Position numbers and translations under genes: made by a program. This document shows, piece after piece, positions 5,114-9,841 of a stretch of DNA of 9,841 nt (position 1 is its first letter; each line of letters starts with the position of its first letter). The notes below the pieces were generated by a model. The model had not been told where the DNA came from, made no database searches, and was given only the letters and a program-made list of their open reading frames with translations. The stretch comes from DASTCC01 sp035711465 (GTDB lineage: Bacteria > Acidobacteriota > Vicinamibacteria > Vicinamibacterales > SCN-69-37), in the NCBI GenBank assembly GCA_035711465.1, contig DASTCC010000035.1:1-9841 (forward strand). The letters run 5' to 3'.

Positions 5114-5707
5114 ATGACGACCATGCTGCATCCCGTGCAGAAGCCGGCGGCTGGAGTATCCCGACGCACCGGCGTTGCCCTGCTCGTCGGTGCGGCCGCT
5201 ACAGCGGCCGCGGTTGCGAAGTCCCGTTCGCGACGGCGGCTCCGGGTCGGCGACGACGCGCTGGAGAGTTACCTGGAAGATCACCTGAGCGGCGCCAACG
5301 CGGCGATCCAGGTCGTCGAGGGACTCCGACGGGCGCCTGTGTCTCCGGCCGACCGCGGTCTTTTCGAGGCACTCTTCAGGCACTTCACCGCCGATCGTGA
5401 AGTCGTGCGCGCCCTTCTCGCCGGACTGACGCGCAACGGCTCGCCCAAGCGCGCCGCGGCGAGCGCTGCCGGAAAACTGATCGCGCAAGTCGTCGATGCG
5501 CCGAAGGACTCACTCGCGCTGCTGCGCGTGCTCGAAATGCTGTCCATCGGCATCCAGGGGAAACGCTGCATGTGGCGCGCCTTTCAGCGGGTACCTCAGT
5601 TGTCGGCGCCAGGCCGGCACTCATTTGCCGAGCTCGAAGCCTCCGCGGTCGCCCAGTGGGAGGCGATCGAGAGGCGTCGCTGCGCCGTGGCGCGCCGACT
5701 GTTCTGA
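5114..5707 (+). CDS. Helical-bundle protein of ferritin-like appearance, unknown function
   Basis: A 197-residue protein. After a basic, Ala-rich N-terminal hydrophobic stretch (residues 19-36, possibly a membrane anchor), it is almost wholly helical: DALESYLEDHLSGANAAIQVVEGLRR (48-73), RGLFEALFRHFTADREVVRALLAGL (81-105), a KRAAASAAGKLIAQVV segment (112-127), DSLALLRVLEMLSIGIQGKRCMWRAFQRV (132-160) and FAELEASAVAQWEAIERRRCAVARRLF (171-197). The pattern YLxDHLxGA, later LLRxLExLSxGxxGKxxxWRAx, matches in my reading a family of uncharacterised proteins with a ferritin-like four-helix arrangement, often found beside stress genes. Obvious di-iron ExxH motifs are not seen, so metal binding is not claimed. 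ATG 5114 has no clear ribosome site; ATG 5123 is an alternative. It follows the small gene by 21 nt under the RpoN promoter. Confidence 0.8.
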   Translation: MTTMLHPVQKPAAGVSRRTGVALLVGAAATAAAVAKSRSRRRLRVGDDALESYLEDHLSGANAAIQVVEGLRRAPVSPADRGLFEALFRHFTADREVVRALLAGLTRNGSPKRAAASAAGKLIAQVVDAPKDSLALLRVLEMLSIGIQGKRCMWRAFQRVPQLSAPGRHSFAELEASAVAQWEAIERRRCAVARRLF

Positions 5708-5735
5708 TTTTCAGAGAGCCTTCGCGCTGACAAGA

Positions 5736-5756
5736 GCGAGACTGACGCTGTCTCGC
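5736..5756. terminator. Hairpin between the ferritin-like gene and tRNA-Leu
   Basis: GCGAGAC and GTCTCGC form a perfect 7-bp stem with the loop TGACGCT. It lies 28 nt past the stop of the rightward gene and 40 nt past the 3' end of the leftward tRNA, so it could end transcription from both sides. Neither strand shows a T-tract directly after the stem. Confidence 0.45.
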
Positions 5757-5765
5757 CAACGCAGC

Positions 5766-5783
5766 AAGCGAGCGAAGCGAGCG
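5766..5783. repeat. Two tandem 9-bp repeats beside the tRNA
   Basis: AAGCGAGCG occurs twice in direct succession (5766-5774, 5775-5783), 14 bp from the encoded tRNA CCA end. It is short and may only reflect local GC-rich composition. Confidence 0.5.
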
Positions 5784-5796
5784 CTCTAGCGGGGGC

Positions 5797-5885
5797 TGGT
5801 GCCGGAGGAGGGAATCGAACCCACACGGGGGGTAAACCCCACAAGATTTTGAGTCTCGCGCGTCTGCCAGTTTCGCCACTCCGGC
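5797..5885 (-). tRNA. tRNA-Leu(CAA), CCA encoded
   Basis: An 89-nt class II tRNA. The acceptor stem GCCGGAG (5885-5879) pairs fully with CTCCGGC (5807-5801), followed by discriminator A and encoded CCA (5799-5797). The D-arm stem is GCG/CGC with a loop AAACTGGCAGA. The anticodon stem CGAGA/TCTTG holds the loop CTCAAAA, anticodon CAA at 5851-5849, reading UUG. The 17-nt variable arm contains the stem GGGG/CCCC with loop TTTA, as expected for leucine. The T loop is TTCGATT. One oddity: the T stem GTGGG/CCCTC has a U-U mismatch at its second pair, while the common form is GAGGG/CCCTC. It is divergent from rpiB with 46 bp between them. Confidence 0.96.
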
Positions 5886-5931
5886 ACGGAGTCGCCTGGG
5901 GCAACTTCCAAGGCTAACATGCTCCGGAACG

Positions 5932-6369
5932 ATGCGCCTCGCCGTCGCGTCCGACCACGCCGGCTTCCGATACAAGTCGATCGTCGCGGACCACCTGCGC
6001 CGCGCCGGGCACGACGTCGTCGACTTCGGCGCGCACACCGATGAGCCGTCCGACTATCCGGATTTCATTCGCCCCGCGGCCGAGGCGGTCGCAGCTGGCC
6101 GCTGCGAGCGGGGCATCGTGTTCGGCGGATCGGGCAACGGCGAAGCGATGGCTGCCAATCGTGTTCGCGGCGTCCGCTGCGCGGTCTGCTGGAGCACGGC
6201 ATCCGCACGACTCGCGCGCGCGCACAACGACGCGAACATGATCGCGCTCGGCCAGCGCCTGATCAGCGAAGCCGACGCGCTCGCCATCGTCGAGGTCTGG
6301 CTGACGACGCCCTTCGATGGCGGAAGGCACGCCCGGCGAATCGAAAAGCTCGACCGGGACCGAGGATAA
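5932..6369 (+). CDS. rpiB: Ribose-5-phosphate isomerase B (RpiB/LacAB family), Glu-type active site
   Basis: A 145-residue cytoplasmic enzyme that interconverts ribose-5-phosphate and ribulose-5-phosphate in the pentose phosphate pathway. Family signatures: ASDHAGF (residues 6-12, with substrate-binding Asp8-His9), SDYPDF (40-45), FGGSGNGEAMAANR (64-77), the AVCWS strand (84-88), HNDANMIALGQR (98-109) and the C-terminal VWLTTPFDGGRHARRIEKL. In E. coli RpiB the base is a Cys in CGTGIG; here that Cys is Gly65 and a glutamate follows GSGNG (Glu71). This is the arrangement of mycobacterial RpiB, in which the glutamate serves as the base. The start at 5932 is preceded only by a weak GGAA; the sequence begins directly with the conserved first strand, so the start is sound. 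Confidence 0.95.
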   Translation: MRLAVASDHAGFRYKSIVADHLRRAGHDVVDFGAHTDEPSDYPDFIRPAAEAVAAGRCERGIVFGGSGNGEAMAANRVRGVRCAVCWSTASARLARAHNDANMIALGQRLISEADALAIVEVWLTTPFDGGRHARRIEKLDRDRG

Positions 6370-6402
6370 CGCCCGCCCGCCGCCCGCCGACTGCACCTGC
6401 GG

Positions 6403-6423
6403 CCCGCAGCCCGCAGCCCGCAG
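6403..6423. repeat. Three tandem heptamers CCCGCAG
   Basis: Three perfect consecutive copies lie in the 57-bp gap between the convergent stops of rpiB and the MBL gene. CTGCGG at 6397-6402 can pair with the CCGCAG of a later copy (6411-6416 or 6418-6423), so alternative hairpins are possible and the array may act as a terminator for one or both genes. The unit length of seven is the same as in the large array at 8337-8546. Confidence 0.7.
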
Positions 6424-6426
6424 CCT

Positions 6427-7368
6427 CTACTTATTCGTCAACTCCTCGTACGCGCACGTCAGCGGCTCGCGGGCGTTCGACTGGCCGAAGGCGCCGAAGT
6501 TCTCGAAGCCCTTGAGCGGATCGCGCATCGCCAGGATCTCTTCGCGCGATTTGCCGGCTTTGATCTGCGACTCGACGAACCCGAGCAGCGCGCCGAAGAA
6601 ATCGCGGAGGCGCATCAGCTCGGCGCGGCTGCCGGTGAGCGGTGCGTTGGCGCCGGCGTGGCCGAAAATGTAGATCGTGTCGTTGGTGTGATCGCCGGCG
6701 GCGCGCTCGAGCACGGTGATCCAGCCGCGCAGTGTCGCGCCGGCGGCGCGATCGACCACCGGCTGGCGCGAGTTGAACATCAGGTCGCCCATGTGGGCGA
6801 CGTTGGCGCGCTCGAACGTGATCACCGCGTCGCCGCTGGTATGAGCGCGGCCGTAGAACTTCGCGCGCACCCACTCGTCGCCGACCTCCTCGCGCCACAC
6901 GTCCGTAAAGGTGGCGTCGGGGAACAGCTGCTCGGGCGCGGCGGCGCCGGCCGCCGGCGGCTGGGCGCCGGGCGGCGTCCGCATGTGCGCGGCCGCCTGG
7001 GCGTGCGCGACGACCCTCTTCGCCGTCCCGCGAAACACCAGATTGCCGCCGGTGTGATCGCCGTGGTGATGCGTGTTGATCAGCCGATCGACCGGCCGGT
7101 TCTTCGACCGTTCGTTCAGGCCGGCGAGGAACAGCTTGGCCGAGTCCGGGAACTGGGTGTCGACGACGACGACGCCCTTGGCGTCGACGAGGTAACCGAT
7201 GGCGCCGCCGCGGCCGGTGAAGAACCCGACGTTGCGGCGGAGCGGTGTGTAAACCGGGTTGATCGGCGCCGGCTGCTGCTGCCAGGCGCGCAGCCGTTCG
7301 GCGGTGCCGACGGCACCGGCGACGAGCGCCAGGGTGGAGCCGGCCAGGAAGTCGCGTCGAGAAACCAT
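6427..7368 (-). CDS. Exported MBL-fold metallo-hydrolase with Tat-type signal
   Basis: A 313-residue protein. The N-terminus MVSRRDFLAGSTLALVAGAVG shows the Tat motif S-R-R-D-F-L (residues 3-8) and a hydrophobic stretch to about 21, so export in folded, metal-loaded form is likely. The MBL zinc motif is complete: HxHxDH at NTHHHGDHTGGN (His100, His102, Asp104, His105), the later His176 in GRAHTSGD, bridging Asp195 in HMGDLMF, and His237 in IFGHAG. A Pro/Ala-rich loop PPGAQPPAAGAAAPEQ (132-147) interrupts the core, and about 60 helical residues extend the C-terminus. Substrate is unknown; the layout is that of broad MBL hydrolases, not of a recognised class B beta-lactamase. GGAGG at 7376-7380 (complement), 7 nt before the ATG, fixes the start. 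It is divergent from the PqqB-like gene. Confidence 0.92.
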   Translation of the reverse strand: MVSRRDFLAGSTLALVAGAVGTAERLRAWQQQPAPINPVYTPLRRNVGFFTGRGGAIGYLVDAKGVVVVDTQFPDSAKLFLAGLNERSKNRPVDRLINTHHHGDHTGGNLVFRGTAKRVVAHAQAAAHMRTPPGAQPPAAGAAAPEQLFPDATFTDVWREEVGDEWVRAKFYGRAHTSGDAVITFERANVAHMGDLMFNSRQPVVDRAAGATLRGWITVLERAAGDHTNDTIYIFGHAGANAPLTGSRAELMRLRDFFGALLGFVESQIKAGKSREEILAMRDPLKGFENFGAFGQSNAREPLTCAYEELTNK

Positions 7369-7390
7369 ATCTGGGCCTCCGGAGTGCGCG

Positions 7391-7428
7391 ATTGTAGCGC
7401 GATCGCCTGACACCCGCCGCGCTACACT
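7391..7428. promoter_or_regulatory. Divergent promoter region with perfect 9-bp inverted repeat
   Basis: TGTAGCGCG (7393-7401) and CGCGCTACA (7418-7426) form a perfect inverted repeat with a 16-nt spacer in the 66-bp gap between divergent genes. Each arm contains a -10-like box facing outward: TACAAT on the minus strand (7396-7391, 5 of 6 to TATAAT) and TACACT on the plus strand (7423-7428, 4 of 6). The plus-strand box ends 6 nt before the ATG at 7435, so that message would be leaderless. No convincing -35 hexamer is placed correctly for either. CCTGACA occurs at 7406-7412 and again at 7429-7435. The symmetry may be an operator or just two mirrored promoters. Confidence 0.5.
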
Positions 7429-7434
7429 CCTGAC

Positions 7435-8334
7435 ATGCCCCTCCGCGTCTTCGCCGGCATCGTCGTCGCCGTCGTGGCGGTGCTGGCTGGCATGTCGGTC
7501 CCGGCGCATGCGCCCGGCCCGAAGCCGCTCGAAGATTGGGAGCTCGTCGTGCTCGGCATCGCTCAGGACGCCGGCATTCCGCACCTGGGCTGTCAGCAGG
7601 AAATCTGCGTTGCCATTCGCGAAGGGAAACGGCAACGCGAGCGCGTGGCGAGCCTCGGCCTCGTCAATCGGACGCTTCAAAAGGCCTACGTGTTCGACGC
7701 GACGCCCGATTTCCCATCGCAGATCGACACACTGACCGGCGGCCGTCCGCCCGACGGCGTCTTTCTCACACACGGCCACATCGGCCATTACACCGGGCTG
7801 ATGTATCTCGGCCGGGAATCGGTGGACGCCGGCGGCGTGCCGGTGTACGCGACCGAGCGGATGACGACGTTCCTCAAGAACAACGGGCCGTGGAGTCTGT
7901 TGGCCTCGCGCCGCAACATCGATCTCCGCCAGATCGACCCGGGACGTGCCGTCGACCTCGGCGACGGCATCAAGGTGACCGCCTACCCGGTGCCGCATCG
8001 CGACGAATTCACCGACACCGTCGGCTACCTCATCGAGAGCCCGGCGAAGAAAGTGCTGTACATCCCGGACATCGATCAATGGCAGCGATGGGGCCGCAGC
8101 ATCCGCGACATGGCCGAGCAGGTCGACTACGCGTTTCTCGACGGCACGTTCGGATCGCCCAGCGAAATTCCCGGCCGTTCGATCGACGACATCCCGCACC
8201 CGATGATGGCGGTCACCCGCGATCTGCTCCGGGGCGTCAAGGCGCAGGTGTGGTTCATTCACATCAACCACACGAACAAGCAGATCGACGCCAACGACGT
8301 CGCGAAGGACGGACAAAGGATCGCGTTGCGGTGA
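7435..8334 (+). CDS. Exported PqqB-like metallo-beta-lactamase-fold protein
   Basis: A 299-residue protein related to the coenzyme PQQ synthesis protein B family. Family features: LGIAQDAGIPHLGC (residues 40-53), metal-site motif THGHIGHYTGLMYLG (112-126, with His113, His115, His118), VPHRDEFTDTVGYLIE (186-201, His188), LYIPDIDQW (208-216, Asp212) and FIHINHTN (274-281). Unlike cytoplasmic PqqB it has a signal peptide (hydrophobic 5-20, probable cleavage after AHA, residue 26), so it acts outside the cytoplasm and is unlikely to make PQQ. The usual Asp of HxHxDH is Gly117. The C-terminus after HTN is short (about 18 residues). No other pqq genes are nearby. There is no ribosome site; a -10-like TACACT 6 nt before the ATG suggests leaderless translation. 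The heptamer array starts 3 bp after the stop. Confidence 0.88.
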   Translation: MPLRVFAGIVVAVVAVLAGMSVPAHAPGPKPLEDWELVVLGIAQDAGIPHLGCQQEICVAIREGKRQRERVASLGLVNRTLQKAYVFDATPDFPSQIDTLTGGRPPDGVFLTHGHIGHYTGLMYLGRESVDAGGVPVYATERMTTFLKNNGPWSLLASRRNIDLRQIDPGRAVDLGDGIKVTAYPVPHRDEFTDTVGYLIESPAKKVLYIPDIDQWQRWGRSIRDMAEQVDYAFLDGTFGSPSEIPGRSIDDIPHPMMAVTRDLLRGVKAQVWFIHINHTNKQIDANDVAKDGQRIALR

Positions 8335-8336
8335 TT

Positions 8337-8475
8337 GTGCTGAGTGCTGGTGCTGAGTGCTGAGTGCTGGGTGCTGAGTGCTGGGTGCTGGGTGCTGAGT
8401 GCTGGGTGCTGGGTGCTGGGTGCTGGGTGCTGAGTGCTGAGTGCTGAGTGCTGAGTGCTGAGTGCTGAGTGCTGA
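8337..8475. repeat. Heptamer tandem array, 20 units of GTGCTGR
   Basis: Nineteen heptamers and one hexamer run without interruption: 12 copies of GTGCTGA, 7 of GTGCTGG, and one GTGCTG (8344-8349) that has lost a base. The last seven units (8427-8475) are all GTGCTGA, while the middle (8364-8426) is mainly GTGCTGG, so the array looks built by local duplication of units. It begins 3 bp after the PqqB-like stop. Open frames across it read as repeated STQHSAL or LGAGCWV peptides and are not genes. It is a minisatellite by structure; there are no unique spacers, so it is not CRISPR. Confidence 0.95.
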
Positions 8476-8490
8476 GTGTAGACCCTAGAA

Positions 8491-8546
8491 CCAGCACCGA
8501 GCACCGAGCACCGAGCACCCAGCACCGAGCACCCAGCACCCAGCAC
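8491..8546. repeat. Inverse-orientation heptamer array, 8 units of CSAGCAC type
   Basis: Eight perfect-length heptamers: four CCAGCAC and four CGAGCAC, in the order C-G-G-G-C-G-C-C by second base. CCAGCAC is the exact reverse complement of GTGCTGG in the left array, so the two arrays face each other across a 15-nt spacer (8476-8490). CGAGCAC (complement GTGCTCG) does not occur in the left array, so this arm has its own variant. Paired, the arms could form a long imperfect hairpin or cruciform between the PqqB-like gene and the peptidase gene. Confidence 0.93.
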
Positions 8547-8552
8547 CAACAG

Positions 8553-8570
8553 TATGCTTTTCTGTAAATT
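8553..8570 (+). promoter_or_regulatory. AT-rich -10-like region before the M28 gene
   Basis: TATGCTTTTCTGTAAATT is the most AT-rich stretch between the arrays and the peptidase gene. TATGCT (8553-8558) and TAAATT (8565-8570) each match 4 of 6 bases of TATAAT. A -35 for either would fall in or at the edge of the heptamer array, and none is convincing. Confidence 0.3.
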
Positions 8571-8589
8571 CTTCCCCCGGAGGCCTGCA

Positions 8590-9841
8590 ATGACCCCACA
8601 ATCCGTCCGGCGTCCCCTGCACGTCGGCGTTGTCGCACTTGCGTTGATGGCAACCGCTGTCGGTCAGCCCTGGCGGTTGCTGGCGCAGGCGCCGGCGCCG
8701 GCGCAAGGCGTCAAGTTCGCCCAGATCAGCGAAGCCGACATGAAGGAGTACCTGACCTACCTGGCCTCGGACGAGCTCCAGGGGCGGCAGGTGTTCACCG
8801 AGGGCTATGGACTGGCGGCGAGCTATGTTGCCGAGCATCTCCGCCAGTGGGGTGTGAAGCCGCTCGGCGACAACGGCACCTACTTCCAGACCGTCAAGCG
8901 CCGCAGCTATCGGGTCACGAACAACTCTTCGGTCACCGTCGAGGCGAACGGGCAGTCGCGGACGTTCACGCATGGCGATCACGTGACGTTTCCACCGACC
9001 GCGGGCGGCAAGCAGACGTTGACGTTCACCGGCGTCGAGTTCGTCGGCTACGGGATGGTCGATCTCGGCAAGCGCTACGACGACTTCCAGAATCGCGATC
9101 TCAAAGGCAAGCTCGCGTTCTGGATGTCTGGCACGCCGGACGTGCTGGTCAATCCTCAGACCGGCGGTGGCGGGCGCGGCAACCGCAGCAACTTCATTCG
9201 TGAGACCTACGGCCCCGCGGCCGTGTTCGGCTTCTCGCCGACGCCGCCGCCGCCCACGGCCGAAGTGCTCGAAGCGCAGGCGGCGCTCGCGCGGGCCAAC
9301 GAGGCGGTCGCCGCGGCGCAGGCGCAGCTCGCGGCGGCCCGTGGAGGCGCACGCGGCGGGCGCGGCGGCCGTGGCGGCGGGCTCGGGGCCGGCCGGGGCC
9401 AGGCGCCCGCGGCCGATCTGACCACCGTGTACGACGTGAGCGCGACGGCGCCGCCGCTCGTCACCGCCGACGAGACCTTCTACGAGTTCCTCTTCGCCGG
9501 ATCGCCGACGCCCTTCGCCGAGATCCGCCGCCGCGCCGAAGCGGGGGAGGCGCTGGCGCCGGCGTCGATCGACGCGAAGATCACCGTCGCCGTCGACGTC
9601 AACTACGAGCTCCTCACCACCGAGATGACCAAGAACGTCGTCGGCATGGTCGAGGGCACTGACCCGGCGCTGAAGAGCACGTACGTGATGTTCGGCGCGC
9701 ACCTCGATCACGTTGGCTACAGAACCGCGCCCGGCGGCGGCCGCGGCGGTCGCGGCGCCGCGCCGTCCGACGGGCCGCCCGATCTCATCTTCAACGGCGC
9801 CGACGACGACGGTTCGGGGTCGGTCGGGCTGATGGGGATTG
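8590..9841 (+). CDS. Secreted M28 family metallopeptidase (partial, runs off window)
   Basis: 417 codons are visible before the window ends. A signal peptide (basic RR at 7-8, hydrophobic 11-24, likely cleavage near LLAQ, residues 30-33) predicts export. Residues 46-100 (ISEADMKEYLTYLASDELQGRQVFTEGYGLAASYVAEHLRQWGVKPLG) are the typical opening of M28 aminopeptidase-like proteins; a PA-like inserted region follows (about 145-330). The M28 core begins at KNVVGMVEGTDPALKSTYVMFGAHLDHVGY (348-377) with first zinc ligand His371, then NGADDDGSGSVGLMGI (402-417) with the bridging Asp405; the later Glu, Asp and His ligands are beyond the window. Oddities are an Ala-rich, likely coiled segment (222-250) leading into an RGG-type low-complexity tract (251-270), and a second GGGRGGRG insert (382-389) between the two zinc-ligand motifs. 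GGAGG at 8579-8583, 6 nt before the ATG, supports the start. Confidence 0.93.
   Translation, partial: MTPQSVRRPLHVGVVALALMATAVGQPWRLLAQAPAPAQGVKFAQISEADMKEYLTYLASDELQGRQVFTEGYGLAASYVAEHLRQWGVKPLGDNGTYFQTVKRRSYRVTNNSSVTVEANGQSRTFTHGDHVTFPPTAGGKQTLTFTGVEFVGYGMVDLGKRYDDFQNRDLKGKLAFWMSGTPDVLVNPQTGGGGRGNRSNFIRETYGPAAVFGFSPTPPPPTAEVLEAQAALARANEAVAAAQAQLAAARGGARGGRGGRGGGLGAGRGQAPAADLTTVYDVSATAPPLVTADETFYEFLFAGSPTPFAEIRRRAEAGEALAPASIDAKITVAVDVNYELLTTEMTKNVVGMVEGTDPALKSTYVMFGAHLDHVGYRTAPGGGRGGRGAAPSDGPPDLIFNGADDDGSGSVGLMGI

Noticed and set aside
4802..5488. Minus-strand open frame opposite the small unknown gene and the ferritin-like gene
   Set aside because: It is antisense to the helical ferritin-like gene, lacks a plausible ribosome site and its composition is typical of a shadow frame.
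5915..5920. TAACAT as a -10 box for rpiB
   Set aside because: No acceptable -35 lies 16-18 bp upstream and the match is weak, so I did not annotate a promoter.
5385..6038. Minus-strand open frame across tRNA-Leu
   Set aside because: It reads through a well-formed tRNA and has no recognisable domain.
7369..8316. Minus-strand continuation of the Tat MBL frame, opposite the PqqB-like gene
   Set aside because: The Tat signal MVSRRDFLAG with a ribosome site 7 nt upstream defines the start at 7368; the extension is antisense to a recognisable gene.
8337..8546. CRISPR array
   Set aside because: Units are 7 bp and contiguous with no unique spacers, and no cas genes are present.
8259..8653. Minus-strand open frames through the heptamer arrays (STQHSAL or LGAGCWV repeats)
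   Set aside because: They are translations of a 7-bp repeat in different frames, with no ribosome site and no non-repeat domain.

Overview
The window is GC-rich, densely coding and clearly bacterial. Gene content (pst/phoU phosphate genes, exported metallo-beta-lactamase-fold proteins, a secreted M28 peptidase with Arg-Gly insertions) and heptamer repeat arrays between genes suggest Acidobacteriota, perhaps the Vicinamibacteria. This assignment is inference from gene style; no rRNA or marker gene is present.

Layout. (1) 1-1690: the 3' end of a phosphate-uptake operon, pstA (partial)-pstB-phoU, each stop overlapping the next start in ATGA. (2) 1691-2872: two short hairpins, a sigma70-like promoter candidate and an exported alpha/beta-hydrolase-fold protein whose nucleophile and histidine positions look non-catalytic; its stop overlaps by 4 bp the stop of a convergent gene. 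(3) 2869-5707: a stress-type cluster. A UspA protein reads leftward; rightward come a membrane-anchored protein of unknown function, a small zinc-ribbon protein, an unknown 93-residue protein and a helical ferritin-like protein. Three sites fit the sigma54 -24/-12 pattern with the invariant GG-N10-GC: two back to back in the divergent usp intergenic region and one essentially perfect site at 4782-4798. (4) 5708-6426: hairpin, short tandem repeat, tRNA-Leu(CAA) on the minus strand, then rpiB of the actinobacterial (Glu-type) active-site class. (5) 6427-8334: two divergent exported MBL-fold proteins (a Tat-type hydrolase and a PqqB-like protein) separated by only 66 bp holding a perfect 9-bp inverted repeat and -10-like boxes. 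(6) 8337-8546: a striking head-to-head pair of heptamer repeat arrays (20 units, then 8 units in inverse orientation). (7) 8590-end: a secreted M28 aminopeptidase-like protein, cut by the window end.

How it fits together: PstAB import phosphate and PhoU links transport to signalling. The usp/zinc-ribbon/ferritin-like group looks like a co-regulated stress module under RpoN, which is the most interesting regulatory hypothesis here. The MBL, PqqB-like and M28 proteins are all predicted to be exported. No CRISPR array, insertion sequence, rRNA, phage or defence system was seen.
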